From Effusibacillus consociatus (lineage in GTDB: Bacteria; Bacillota; Bacilli; Tumebacillales; Effusibacillaceae): a DNA stretch of 64,000 nucleotides. Below the pieces are notes generated by a model. The model had not been told where the DNA came from, did not search any database, and saw nothing but the letters and a program-made list of their open reading frames with translations. Location: NCBI RefSeq assembly GCF_042652925.1, contig NZ_JBHSHC010000033.1, positions 1 through 64,000 on the forward strand. Reading direction: 5' to 3'. Below, piece by piece: positions 1 to 8,142 of the stretch. How positions within the stretch are numbered: position 1 is the stretch's first letter; each line of letters starts with the position of its first letter. Position numbers and translations under genes: made by a program.

Positions 1-2
1 AC

Positions 3-722
3 TACGGTCGAACCCTCTACATGTTTTGTGCTGCGGACAGTCCCTACGATCTGCCGGTCTATCCGCGACTCTTTCGCGCCAGCCGGCATGACTCCGTGTC
101 CTGGATTTGCGGTTACCGCGAACTTCGTCACTGGTTTCCGGATTGGAAAGTGGGAGAGGCGATCTTGGACTCGGCCCACGACGCCCTCCCGATCTATACC
201 CTGCTGGAACACGATGATGTCTCCGCCATCATCGACCTGAACCTCAGGCGTTCCGGCAAACTGGTATACAACGATATGGAAATCGGTTCGGACGGCGTTC
301 CCGTGTGCCCGATTGGCCGGAAGATGATCGGTTGGGGCAAATGCCCCGGCCGTCAACGCGTCAAATGGCGTTGTCCCGCCAAAGTAGGGAAATGGGAGTG
401 TCCCCATCCTTGTTCACCTTCCGAGTACGGAAGGACATTCTACACATCCACTTCGGATAATCCTCGTCTGTTTCCTCGCGTCAGGCGCGACAGCAAGGAA
501 TGGAAACAGCGATATGCCCTACGGACCGGAGTGGAGCGGTGCATCAAGCGTCAAAAGGTGGATTACAAACTCGAAGCCTCTGAAGGTCGCAGTTCCCGTC
601 ACTGGAACATTCGAGTCTACTTGATTGCCATGTGCCAGCATGCCGACGCATGGTTGGAAGAAGCAAGGAAAGCGAACCTTCCTTCACTGGACGAATGGTT
701 TGCAAGCCAATTAGCTGCATAG
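3..722 (+). CDS. DDE transposase, C-terminal part (cut by window edge)
   Basis: The reading frame is open from base 3, so the gene begins outside the window; about 239 residues are visible. The C-terminal part contains an Arg-Thr-Gly-Val-Glu-Arg segment followed by a basic stretch, which fits the third acidic residue of an RNase H-fold DDE transposase (IS1182/IS5-like groups; the exact family is not certain). A middle region with several Cys residues (CPGRQ, CPAKVGKWECPHPC) could bind zinc. No terminal inverted repeat can be recognised downstream, and no partner copy is present in the window. The element may be intact or a remnant; only the left flank can decide. Confidence 0.75.
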   Translation, partial: YGRTLYMFCAADSPYDLPVYPRLFRASRHDSVSWICGYRELRHWFPDWKVGEAILDSAHDALPIYTLLEHDDVSAIIDLNLRRSGKLVYNDMEIGSDGVPVCPIGRKMIGWGKCPGRQRVKWRCPAKVGKWECPHPCSPSEYGRTFYTSTSDNPRLFPRVRRDSKEWKQRYALRTGVERCIKRQKVDYKLEASEGRSSRHWNIRVYLIAMCQHADAWLEEARKANLPSLDEWFASQLAA

Positions 723-749
723 TCACAGGGCTGTTCCATATTTTTAAAA

Positions 750-775
750 AACCCGATATTGTCGGGTTATTTGGC
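750..775 (+). terminator. Hairpin after transposase gene
   Basis: A 7-bp inverted repeat (AACCCGA / TCGGGTT, 5-base loop) 27 bases behind the transposase stop, followed by a short T-rich run. It may be the terminator of the transposase gene or part of the end of the element. Confidence 0.45.
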
Positions 776-1071
776 ATGCCCATCTTTTTGAAAATGGCTT
801 TCAAGGTTAACAAAATAGGCGATTTTTGACCCATTCACCCCTTGTCCAGACTCGGATTCATCTCTCTAATTCCGAGCTACTATAGTTAAAAATTACGGAA
901 AAAATCTACACCTCCCTCGCTTATTAATTGAATTCTCTCCTAATTTGTAATTACCTTTGTCAAAAATATTACAATTTATTCATATATATTAAAAATTACT
1001 GAAGATTTGTATTGATATGAAGGAATATTACTTTTGGAGTAGAAGTATAAAACAATGAAGGAGAGAAAAAC
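776..1071. other. AT-rich gene-free stretch
   Basis: No convincing gene is visible. The stretch becomes strongly AT-rich after about 880, unlike the bulk of the window, and leads into the frameshifted winged-helix gene, which has a clear GAAGGAGAG ribosome site. The composition suggests imported DNA between the transposase and the SDR gene. Confidence 0.5.
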
Positions 1072-1411
1072 ATGAATTTTAAAAAGGACGATCAAATCGT
1101 AATAAAAAGCGGCCTTTATCTAGATCTAACTCAAGAGCTACTAGTTAATAACAACTTTCCAATTTCTCTCTCAAGGATAGAGTTTCGTCTTCTTCGTTGC
1201 TTAGCCCTGAATATGGGTTCTATTGTTCCAAACCAAGTTCTTATAGAAGGTGCTTGGGGGAAAAAATTCAATTGTATCAAGCAATCAATTACACGTACAT
1301 ATTCATCGAATACGAAAACTTTTTGAAGAAAAACCGAAACAACCTAAATATTTACTGACCGTTCGCGGGATAGGTTATATTCTCTACTGTCCAGAGAATA
1401 ACTATATCTAA
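1072..1411 (+). pseudogene. Winged-helix DNA-binding protein, frameshifted
   Basis: The first frame (1072-1326) encodes 84 residues that match the N-terminal half of an OmpR/PhoB-type trans_reg_C domain (ISLSRIEFRLLRCLALN, then GAWG). The frame then runs into a wrong tail. Shifting by one base in the G5A6 run at about 1256-1266 restores the rest: LHVHIHRIRKLFEE..., then YLLTVRGIGYIL, the recognition helix and wing hallmark, stopping at 1411. The combined product would be about 112 residues, a stand-alone effector domain without a receiver domain. Ribosome site GAAGGAGAG precedes the ATG. It is either a broken gene, a sequencing error in a homopolymer, or a slippery-site frameshift; decay is the simplest reading. 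Confidence 0.7.
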
Positions 1412-1448
1412 CTCAGTTTCATATTTTTTTAATACGAGGAGGTACATT

Positions 1449-1649
1449 ATGGAGAATAAAGCCGAATTATTTAAAAAATTAGCATGGGTACCAATTCTAG
1501 GTTTCCTTATTGCTGGATTAGTGTCAGGGAACGGGACGATGATCGCTTTACTGTTTATTTGTGGCCTAGTACTAGGTATTATTTTTTTCGGATTAGCGGA
1601 AATTATGAACCTATTGCACAAAATCCATGAGAAACTAGGAAATGGTTGA
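1449..1649 (+). CDS. Small two-helix membrane protein
   Basis: A 66-residue protein with a strong AGGAGG ribosome site seven bases ahead of the ATG. Two hydrophobic segments, about residues 11-27 and 31-52, are separated by a short Ser-Gly-Asn-Gly turn; the C terminus is amphipathic and charged (KIHEKLGNG). It lies 37 bases behind the broken winged-helix gene and ahead of a good terminator, so the two probably formed one transcription unit. I do not recognise the family. Base composition is AT-rich like its neighbour. Confidence 0.6.
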   Translation: MENKAELFKKLAWVPILGFLIAGLVSGNGTMIALLFICGLVLGIIFFGLAEIMNLLHKIHEKLGNG

Positions 1650-1694
1650 AATGAAATAACAAGGTTATTTCTGAAAGTCGAATGTTAAAACATA

Positions 1695-1731
1695 GAAGCC
1701 GGTATCTCTAAGTTGTAACGGCTTCTTTTTT
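1695..1731 (+). terminator. Rho-independent terminator
   Basis: Stem GAAGCCG / CGGCTTC with a 17-base loop followed by seven T residues. It ends the unit containing the small membrane protein. Confidence 0.8.
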
Positions 1732-1858
1732 ATTGGGTAGAATTACATAGAGTATGTTTTCGTAAGAATGTTGGCGGACTTCATAATGTAGATTGTCAGG
1801 AATAAAGTACTTGTACGTTTGAAACCATAAGCTATACCAACAAGCGTAGGAGGTTTCA

Positions 1859-1999
1859 ATGGAAAAGCAAAATCAACAACAAGCACAGGATTCAACGATG
1901 AATATGCTCGGAGTCATAAATGCCAAAGGAGATGTGGAGGAGATCCGAAAGTATTTTAAGGCGCAGGAACCTCCAGAGTCACAGCGGAAAAAAGAATAG
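1859..1999 (+). CDS. Hypothetical 46-residue protein
   Basis: A short ORF preceded by TAGGAGG with five bases to the ATG, which is among the best ribosome sites in the window. The product is hydrophilic: a Gln-rich start (MEKQNQQQAQ), a central segment (MLGVINAKGDVEEIRKYF) that could form a helix, and a Lys/Glu-rich end. There is no signal peptide or membrane segment. A stem-loop with a T-rich tail follows at 2012-2052. The family is not recognised; such small acidic-basic proteins in Bacilli are often expressed in stationary phase or sporulation, but nothing here shows that. Confidence 0.5.
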   Translation: MEKQNQQQAQDSTMNMLGVINAKGDVEEIRKYFKAQEPPESQRKKE

Positions 2000-2011
2000 T
2001 CTGTGTGAGAT

Positions 2012-2052
2012 CCAAGGCCCAATCGGACATTCCGGATAGCCTTGGCTTTCTT
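2012..2052 (+). terminator. Probable terminator
   Basis: Inverted repeat CCAAGGC / GCCTTGG with a 20-base loop followed by CTTTCTT. It would end the 46-residue ORF. Confidence 0.5.
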
Positions 2053-2144
2053 CATGGAAAGGGTCAGGTAGCGGTTAAAATCACAATCAATCAGGATATA
2101 TTGGAGGTAGAGGCATGAAAAACTGATTCAGGGGAATGAGAACC

Positions 2145-3005
2145 ATGAAGAATATAACAAACGATATTGTGGCGATTGTCGGGGGCTCCAGCGGAATTGG
2201 CAAAGAATCAGCCAAGCTGTTGGCCGCTCTTGGGGCACAGGTTGTATTGATTGCTAGAGGAGCGGAGCGTTTGCAGGAGGTGGCGGAGGAAATCCGTAAC
2301 CAAGGAGGGCGGGCGGAAGTTGTTGTGGCGGATGTTGCTTCCGCGGATCATGTTCAAAAAGCGGCTCGAACAATTGAAGAGAAATTCGGTCAATTGGATG
2401 TGATGATTTACAGCGCGGCCGTTTTTTATTTATCACCTGTGGAAACGATGGATCTAAATCTTGCGAGGCAATCGATGGAGATCAATTACTGGGGAGCCGT
2501 GAACGTTACCCAGGCGTTTTTGCCATTGATTCGTAAAGGGCGGCGCAAATCGATGATTTATATTTCCTCTTTGTCCGCCCAGTGTACACCGCCATTCTTT
2601 ACGGCTTATGCTGCCACCAAACATGCACTGAGAGGCTTTCTGCTCTCTTTGCGACAGGAACTGAGGCCGGAGGGAATCTATGTTGGAATGGTCTCACCCG
2701 GACCGGTGGAAACGCCTTTAATTGAGAATGACCTGCATCAGGACATGTACCGCTTGCCTCCCGGCATTCCTGTCTTGACACCTGAAGCGGCGGCAAAAGG
2801 GGTCGTGAGAACTCTTTTGAAACAGAAGCAGGATCTGGTTGTGCCGGGAAGAATGGCTTTCGCGGCGAGACTGGCCAGTGCATTTCCCTCAATAGTGGAG
2901 AGGTATTACCGTCTTTCGATTCCCGGCTGGAATCACCTCATTTTGTCCCAAACCAAAAGATCCCGTGTATTGACTGAAGATGAAACAAACAACCCGGTCG
3001 TATAG
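2145..3005 (+). CDS. Short-chain dehydrogenase/reductase (SDR)
   Basis: A 286-residue classical SDR, an NAD(P)-dependent oxidoreductase of unknown substrate. Residues 12-19 (VGGSSGIG) form the Rossmann nucleotide-binding motif, in the variant form lacking the leading Thr. The NAG motif is changed to Tyr-Ser-Ala-Ala near residue 89. The catalytic Ser is near 142 and the YxxxK pair is Tyr155/Lys159, followed by SPGPVET. The C terminus has an extra 40 residues with a hydrophobic part, which fits membrane-associated SDRs. ATG at 2145 is preferred because AGGGGA lies nine bases ahead; the ATG at 2136 would sit directly on that site. Confidence 0.85.
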   Translation: MKNITNDIVAIVGGSSGIGKESAKLLAALGAQVVLIARGAERLQEVAEEIRNQGGRAEVVVADVASADHVQKAARTIEEKFGQLDVMIYSAAVFYLSPVETMDLNLARQSMEINYWGAVNVTQAFLPLIRKGRRKSMIYISSLSAQCTPPFFTAYAATKHALRGFLLSLRQELRPEGIYVGMVSPGPVETPLIENDLHQDMYRLPPGIPVLTPEAAAKGVVRTLLKQKQDLVVPGRMAFAARLASAFPSIVERYYRLSIPGWNHLILSQTKRSRVLTEDETNNPVV

Positions 3006-3020
3006 ACCGGGTTTTGGTTT
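2991..3020 (+). terminator. Terminator of the SDR gene
   Basis: Perfect 9-bp stem AACCCGGTC / GACCGGGTT overlapping the stop codon of the SDR gene, followed by TTGGTTT. It separates two convergent genes and may work on both strands. Confidence 0.75.
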
Positions 3021-3032
3021 AAAGGCGAGTTG

Positions 3033-4121
3033 TCATGTCATAGGAACCTGGGGTACGATGCGGCCTTCGATTCGTTCGAAGATATCGTCCAGATTTTTCC
3101 CTGTAATGGTTAATCCGTGATTTTTAAGCCCAATAATTGCCCTCGAAGGGTCATCCGCTTGGCGGACAAGATCTGCAACCGCTTTCGCGAGCTCCACCGT
3201 TCCGCAGGGATAATTGATTTGGGTAGAGGGGATTCCGTCCATCCAAGCATGGATATGGACAATCGCTCCTACTTGAGGATGCTCCGTATAGATCATCCAG
3301 TGTTCAATTGCATCGACCGATACGCGGCGGGGCTGAACATGTGCAGGAACGCTTAACAGCATCGTGTTTCGATCCGAGTCAAACTGTTTGATCAAGAGCA
3401 CATCTTGACCGATTCTCCTCAGATCCCCCTTGTTGACACCGCTGCCGCTCATCCAGAAACGGTTTCCTTCCTTGCGTGCGCTCAAATTCCCGTAGCTGAG
3501 TCCGCCAATGCCGTAAAGCCGCTTCACATGGCGGAAGTCTTCGGGGGGCAGGATCTCCTGAATCGGGAAAGGAGCGGGCCACAAGTTCATCGCTTCAATT
3601 TTCTTGCCCGCTTCCCTAATCTGTTCGGTGACCTCATCACCTTCCCACAGATGTTCCGGCAGATCGGGGTGAAAATCGTTATTGATAATCAAATTGGAAG
3701 AGGCAAGCGGCTCCAACCGCTCAAAGATCTTATCAAAGTAAGCATCTTCTTGGCCTTCTTGAAAAGGAACATTGTAATATCCCTGTTCGAGAGTTACAAA
3801 ATACGTTTCAAACGTCTCCGGAGTCCGAACCATATAAATCAACAGGTTGGAAAGTGCCCGAATCAAAATCGGGTAGCCGGCAAGCAGAATATTGTCCGGT
3901 TTTTGATCGGTTTCGACAACAGTAACTACATACGTCGCCTGGGCATTGCGCCGGTACGGGCGAGGAGAATTGGGATCCACGAAGTTCAATACAAGACGGA
4001 TATCGTCCTCCGGGTGTTCCGCCATCCGATACCCGTGCCCAGCCAGCTTTCGATTCAGTCCATCGGCAAACCATTGTTGAAAGTTGTTTCGAAATTCACC
4101 AGCAAAAGCGTAACTTGCCAT
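3033..4121 (-). CDS. Class II aldolase/adducin-family protein
   Basis: A 362-residue protein whose C-terminal half is a class II aldolase/adducin domain: GNLSAR, MSGSGVNKG, the metal-binding HIHAW pair and a later GLKNHGLT His. Enzymes of this family cleave or isomerise sugar phosphates using zinc; the substrate here is unknown. The N-terminal 170 residues are not part of the common domain and contain a DDIRLVLNFVD segment; their role is unclear. The start is taken at the ATG at 4121, which has GGAGG at a spacing of five; the frame can be extended to a TTG at 4133, but that would swallow the ribosome site. It is transcribed toward the SDR gene. Confidence 0.75.
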   Translation of the reverse strand: MASYAFAGEFRNNFQQWFADGLNRKLAGHGYRMAEHPEDDIRLVLNFVDPNSPRPYRRNAQATYVVTVVETDQKPDNILLAGYPILIRALSNLLIYMVRTPETFETYFVTLEQGYYNVPFQEGQEDAYFDKIFERLEPLASSNLIINNDFHPDLPEHLWEGDEVTEQIREAGKKIEAMNLWPAPFPIQEILPPEDFRHVKRLYGIGGLSYGNLSARKEGNRFWMSGSGVNKGDLRRIGQDVLLIKQFDSDRNTMLLSVPAHVQPRRVSVDAIEHWMIYTEHPQVGAIVHIHAWMDGIPSTQINYPCGTVELAKAVADLVRQADDPSRAIIGLKNHGLTITGKNLDDIFERIEGRIVPQVPMT

Positions 4122-4310
4122 AAGAACCTCCAAATAATTCCTTATAGATTTTGTGTTCAGTATTTCCTGATCTTTACCAAAAAAACCGGAAAATCGAAAA
4201 AACTTTACATATCGGAAGTTGTCAGCACTTTAGCAACTGCCGGAAAATTGTATGAGAGCCTACTGAACCGGGAATAACTGCTTGTAACATCCGATGGAGG
4301 CAAAGTAGCA

Positions 4311-5183
4311 ATGAAAACACTGCTAATCGTGAATGAAAATGCCGGGCGGGGCAAAACGAAGAAACGTTGGCCGCAATTTCAACATTATCTCAACGCACTG
4401 GGAATTGAGCACGACGTGCATCTTACTGCCGCACCCAAAGAGGCAATTGAAGTCGCCAGAATGGCTGGCGCGGATCAATATTCCTATGTGGTGGCAGTAG
4501 GCGGGGATGGGACTGTTAATGAAGTGGTAAATGGAATTGCAGGACAAAAAATAGCGTTTGGGGTACTGCCTGCAGGTACAGGAAATGATTTCGCACGCAT
4601 GTTAAATATCCCGCGCGATCCACGTTTGGCCGTAAGGCGTTTATCAGACAGAAATCACACAGCTGTTGATCTGATGGAAATGAACGGTCAGTTGGTTGCG
4701 GGAGCGATTGGAATCGGTTTTGATGGGGCAATCGCGGAGGACATCAATCGGACATCCTGGAAGAAAAGAGTCGGGCCATTCGGCTATGTTCTCAGCATGT
4801 TAAAACTCATTTTTACGTTTCCTCCCTTTACGATGCATTTGAAAATTGATGATCGGAGTTTCGTGTTTCAGAATTGTTGGTTGGTGGCGGTTGGAAATTC
4901 AAAATTTTACGCCGGCGGAATGAAAATTTGCCCAGATGCAAAACATGATGATGGGCTGCTTGACGTTTGCATCGTGCACAATATGTCGCCCTTGCAGTTA
5001 TTAAAGCTGTTTCCCTCTGCCTTTTCGGGGAACCATGTTCTTCATCCCAATGTGATGTGTTTACAGGGAAAAAAGGTTCGCGTGCTAACCGATCCGGCGG
5101 TTCCGATTCACGGCGACGGTGAGATCTTAGGCCGAACTCCGAGTGAAATTTTGATTCGCCCACAAGCATTGACTGTAGTCTAG
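4311..5183 (+). CDS. Diacylglycerol kinase-type lipid kinase
   Basis: A 290-residue member of the DAGK catalytic family (DgkB/YegS type), which phosphorylates diacylglycerol or a related lipid from ATP at the inner membrane face and recycles lipid released by envelope polymer synthesis. The nucleotide-binding GGDGT is at residues 64-68 and the PAGTGNDFAR motif at 88-96. The C-terminal beta domain has the usual GGMKICPDAKHDDGLLDV segment. GATGGAGG lies ahead of the ATG. A 58-residue membrane protein follows after 14 bases, probably co-transcribed. Confidence 0.88.
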   Translation: MKTLLIVNENAGRGKTKKRWPQFQHYLNALGIEHDVHLTAAPKEAIEVARMAGADQYSYVVAVGGDGTVNEVVNGIAGQKIAFGVLPAGTGNDFARMLNIPRDPRLAVRRLSDRNHTAVDLMEMNGQLVAGAIGIGFDGAIAEDINRTSWKKRVGPFGYVLSMLKLIFTFPPFTMHLKIDDRSFVFQNCWLVAVGNSKFYAGGMKICPDAKHDDGLLDVCIVHNMSPLQLLKLFPSAFSGNHVLHPNVMCLQGKKVRVLTDPAVPIHGDGEILGRTPSEILIRPQALTVV

Positions 5184-5197
5184 AAGGAGCGAAAGCC

Positions 5198-5374
5198 ATG
5201 CGATTCGTACTCGTTAGTTTATGGGGAGTTGTTTGTGTATTGGCAGGGGACTGGATTTTGCGAAAAGGGATTGAATTTCAGCAGCAAGGAATTCGACGAG
5301 GGGTCTGGATTCAAATCTTGGCCGCTATTGTGACAATCGGCCTCCCGATTCTGGTGGCTTTTATAGTGAAATAA
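5198..5374 (+). CDS. Small membrane protein, 58 residues
   Basis: The ORF starts with ATG after an AAGGAG site and encodes two hydrophobic segments, about residues 2-18 and 37-57, joined by a basic amphipathic linker (LRKGIEFQQQGIRRG). It lies 14 bases behind the lipid kinase and directly ahead of a strong terminator, so it is the last gene of that unit. No family is recognised. A helper of the lipid kinase or an unrelated small membrane protein are both possible. Confidence 0.6.
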   Translation: MRFVLVSLWGVVCVLAGDWILRKGIEFQQQGIRRGVWIQILAAIVTIGLPILVAFIVK

Positions 5375-5376
5375 AC

Positions 5377-5420
5377 GAAAGCCGCAGTCTTGTGTGTACC
5401 TAAGACTGCGGCTTTTCTTT
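5377..5420. terminator. Bidirectional terminator
   Basis: Stem AAAGCCGCAGTCTT / AAGACTGCGGCTTT with T tracts on both strands, between the lipid kinase unit and the convergent wall protein gene (whose last codons it overlaps). Confidence 0.85.
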
Positions 5421-6599
5421 AGTGGAATCGGAGGATGACTCGCGTATTGACAGCAGAAGCGATTCAGCATCAATTCTCCATCGGTCCAGGAGGGCATCAC
5501 GGGTTACGATGAGTTCAATGTCCTTCCGAAGACGCTTTCCTTCCGATGTGTGGATCGAGATTTTAGAAGGTATCTTAACTTCTTGAGGACCTTGAAATTG
5601 TGGGAGATCCAGATTCACCTCTTCCTCTTTTTCGGTTATCCGGATTCCTTCAATGTTTTTGGCCAGTTCAATGAATTCTTCAACCGCTGTCGGATTTGAC
5701 TGGTTCAGCGTCAGCCGCACGATGTGGAAATCTTGTTCATGGAGCGCTGTGATCAACAAATCCACCAACCGGGATGGAGTCGCGGCAACAATATATTCAT
5801 GCAGTCGTCCCGATGCTTTTTGTATCATGAGATGATGGCCTGGATCTTGTTTGCGCATCTTATGAGTGGTGCTGCCTTCGAAATGGATACAAAAGTGTCC
5901 TGGAAAGTCATTTCCTTTAATCGCTCCCGCTCCATGCGGCATGCCGTTCATGGAAGCAGCAATTGCACGTCCGCCCACTTTGACAAGTATGGCCCTGCGC
6001 TTCCAACTCCACTTCCCGCTATAGATTTCTTTCATTGTATGGCTATCCTCACGGGTCACGGGCTGCACATCAGCATGACGGTTACCTGCGCGCCGCTGAA
6101 CGTTGAAAGAGAGACCGGATTCCAGGTCAATTACCTGAGCGGTACCTTTCCGGGGAAGAATTTGCTTTACGGCATCCCAAGTAAGCGGTTCGCCATAGTG
6201 TTTTGCCTCCAACTGTTGAATGAAGTGATTCAGCTTTTCCTTTGTCTCTGTCGAGAGTTGGAGTTGTGTCTTATCGGCTAAGTTAAAAACGCTCAGAGAG
6301 TAGTCCACGACGTATTCGCTTCGATTGTTCCCCCGATTTACTGTCAAGTACGCGTACGGCAAATCCGGAACCCGTTCTGCCTTGCTTTTCTTACTTTTCG
6401 TTATGGAACGCAGGAATTGCCGTTCATGGACTTCCATCGTGGAAGAAAACTTCGCCTCAGGAGAAGATTTGACCGTAATGATGATTCCATCGGCTGATGC
6501 CGCTTCACCAATTTCTGTATTTCCACCGCAGATCACCATCAAGGTGGTAATGATGCAAATGATTGAAACAAAGAGGACTTTCGACTTTTTCCACATCAT
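5400..6599 (-). CDS. Exported wall-associated protein, uncharacterised
   Basis: A 399-residue protein with an N-terminal signal or anchor (basic MMWKKSK, then about 20 hydrophobic residues, then Ala-Ala-Ser-Ala). The middle holds a conserved block: HADVQP, KWSWKRRAILV, AASMNGMPHGAG, then GHFCIHFEGS, a Thr-His pair and DPGHHLM. I recall similar blocks in uncharacterised exported proteins of Bacilli and Clostridia. The His-Gly ... His-Phe-Cys-Ile-His layout loosely resembles the HG ... SHGC layout of L,D-transpeptidases, and an L,D-transpeptidase gene lies divergent 100 bases away. ATG at 6599 has GGAGGG six bases ahead; longer starts lack a site. A function in the cell wall is inference only. 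Confidence 0.7.
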   Translation of the reverse strand: MMWKKSKVLFVSIICIITTLMVICGGNTEIGEAASADGIIITVKSSPEAKFSSTMEVHERQFLRSITKSKKSKAERVPDLPYAYLTVNRGNNRSEYVVDYSLSVFNLADKTQLQLSTETKEKLNHFIQQLEAKHYGEPLTWDAVKQILPRKGTAQVIDLESGLSFNVQRRAGNRHADVQPVTREDSHTMKEIYSGKWSWKRRAILVKVGGRAIAASMNGMPHGAGAIKGNDFPGHFCIHFEGSTTHKMRKQDPGHHLMIQKASGRLHEYIVAATPSRLVDLLITALHEQDFHIVRLTLNQSNPTAVEEFIELAKNIEGIRITEKEEEVNLDLPQFQGPQEVKIPSKISIHTSEGKRLRKDIELIVTRDALLDRWRIDAESLLLSIRESSSDSTKEKPQS

Positions 6600-6685
6600 T
6601 AGATTCCCTCCAACCCTTACTATCACCAACATGTAATTGGGCATATTCGTGGTAAATATGGGGGAAACTCCATGAGGAATCCTAC

Positions 6686-7381
6686 GTGACAGGTGAAAAA
6701 ATGAATACAAACAGACTAATTCTTGCCGGTTTTCTATTGTGTCTCCTGGGTTTAACCATTCCCCATGCACAGAAGGAGGTCTTCAATTCCTCTCCTGTCC
6801 CTACCGGGGAAGTGGCATTGCAAATTGATCCCCTCCGCAATCAACTAACGTTATTAATCGACGGAGTTGCCTACAAAAAATACCCGATTGCGCTGGGGAA
6901 GCCTGAAACACCTACGCCGGTTGGAGAATGGAAGGTGATCAATAAATATAAAAACTGGGGAGCCGGATTTGGAACCAGGTGGATCGGTCTTGACGTACCG
7001 TGGGGGGTGTACGGAATTCATGGAACAAATAAACCGCATTCAATCGGGAGTGATGCGAGTCACGGATGTGTTCGGATGTTGAATCGGCATGTTGAACAAC
7101 TATACGAATGGGTGAAAATCGGAACACCAGTATCAATTGTCGGACATCCCTTACGCGAGCCTTCGTTGGAACCTCGCCGCTTGGCTGCGGGCGATAGCGG
7201 ATCCGATGTGCAGTTGATTCAAAGTCGTCTGCGCAGCGGGGGATTTTACAACGGTGAGTGTGACGGTCGTTTCCGACTCTCTACGGAACAGGCTCTCAAA
7301 GCATTTGAAAAAGCGAACCGTCTTCCTGTTGACGGAGTCATGAGCCTGCACGACTATCGGGCAATGGGTCTTATGGAATAA
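6686..7381 (+). CDS. L,D-transpeptidase with peptidoglycan-binding domain
   Basis: A 231-residue exported enzyme of the YkuD family, which makes 3-3 cross-links in peptidoglycan or attaches proteins to it. Residues 10-28 are a signal sequence. The YkuD domain spans about 42-155 with His112-Gly and the SHGCVR motif at 125-130, Cys128 being the nucleophile. Residues 163-231 form a peptidoglycan-binding domain (GDSGSDVQLIQSRLRSGGFY, then ALKAFEKANRLPVDG). The start is either GTG at 6686, with GAGG eight bases ahead, or the ATG at 6701 with AGGTG; the difference is five residues. It is divergent from the wall-associated protein gene, so the pair may share a control region. Confidence 0.9.
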   Translation: MTGEKMNTNRLILAGFLLCLLGLTIPHAQKEVFNSSPVPTGEVALQIDPLRNQLTLLIDGVAYKKYPIALGKPETPTPVGEWKVINKYKNWGAGFGTRWIGLDVPWGVYGIHGTNKPHSIGSDASHGCVRMLNRHVEQLYEWVKIGTPVSIVGHPLREPSLEPRRLAAGDSGSDVQLIQSRLRSGGFYNGECDGRFRLSTEQALKAFEKANRLPVDGVMSLHDYRAMGLME

Positions 7382-7411
7382 AGAGCGGGTCTTCACAGGA
7401 CTCGCTCTTTG
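7382..7411 (+). terminator. Probable terminator
   Basis: Imperfect stem AGAGCGGGTC / GACTCGCTCT with one mismatch and a short T run, directly after the L,D-transpeptidase stop. Confidence 0.55.
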
Positions 7412-7525
7412 TACGACAAGTACAGATTTTATTGCAGTATCTGTTATAATACAGATGGAGTTTATCAGAAAAATAGGTGACCGGCGGAAGATTGATGTTG
7501 AAAAGCCGGGGGAGGGGTTGGAAGA

Positions 7526-8005
7526 ATGAGTTTCAAAACTGCTGATTTATGTGATGAATTTCATGAAGAACTGCAAATATGCGAGACAAGCTTTATCTCG
7601 TATGGAGGAAGAAAACGTTTTTCCGGACCCATTGTAACGGTAGAAGTCCTTGATGATAATGTATTGGTGCGGCAGGCGATTGAAACCGTTCCGCCCGGAT
7701 CCGTCTTGGTCGTAGACGGTAAAGGTTCAAGACGGTGCGCTTTGTTGGGTGATATGTTGGCCGCCTTGGCAGTGTCCCGAGGGCTGGCCGGTGTGATCCT
7801 CAACGGGTGTGCACGAGATGTGGCAGACATTGCGGAATTACAGCTCGGGGTTTTCGCACTGGGGAGTATGCCATTAAAAAGCAAGAAGGAAGGCAAAGGG
7901 AAACGCGATGTCGTATTGAAGTTTGGCGGTGTGGAGTGGACACCCGGACACTACGCATACGCAGATGAAGACGGAGTTGTAATCGCGTCCCGTCCGCTGA
8001 TCTAG
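7526..8005 (+). CDS. RraA-family protein
   Basis: A 159-residue member of the RraA/HMG-aldolase fold. The family includes the RNase E inhibitor of enterobacteria and divalent-metal 4-hydroxy-4-methyl-2-oxoglutarate or oxaloacetate-type aldolases; in Bacilli the latter enzymatic role is more likely, but the sequence alone does not settle it. Hallmarks are the ADLCDEF start, PPGSVLVVDGKG, LLGDMLA and NGCARDV, the last matching the usual NGxxRD metal/substrate site. GGGGGAGG lies upstream of the ATG. It stands alone between two terminators. Confidence 0.85.
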   Translation: MSFKTADLCDEFHEELQICETSFISYGGRKRFSGPIVTVEVLDDNVLVRQAIETVPPGSVLVVDGKGSRRCALLGDMLAALAVSRGLAGVILNGCARDVADIAELQLGVFALGSMPLKSKKEGKGKRDVVLKFGGVEWTPGHYAYADEDGVVIASRPLI

Positions 8006-8016
8006 CCAATACGAAG

Positions 8017-8044
8017 AGGTGCTGCATGCTGCAGCACCTTTTCT
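8017..8044 (+). terminator. Rho-independent terminator
   Basis: Perfect stem AGGTGCTGC / GCAGCACCT with five-base loop followed by TTTCTAT, 12 bases behind the RraA stop. Confidence 0.8.
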
Positions 8045-8142
8045 ATATCGCCTAGTACAGGATCTTGTTCCAAGCGTCCGATGCTCGGTGTCATGCTATT
8101 TCCACGGTCGTGCCAAGGTTGGAAGGTATTTTATTCTGCTTT

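Noticed and set aside
4122..4133. TTG start four codons upstream for the aldolase-like gene
   Set aside because: It would lie on the GGAGG site that serves the ATG at 4121.
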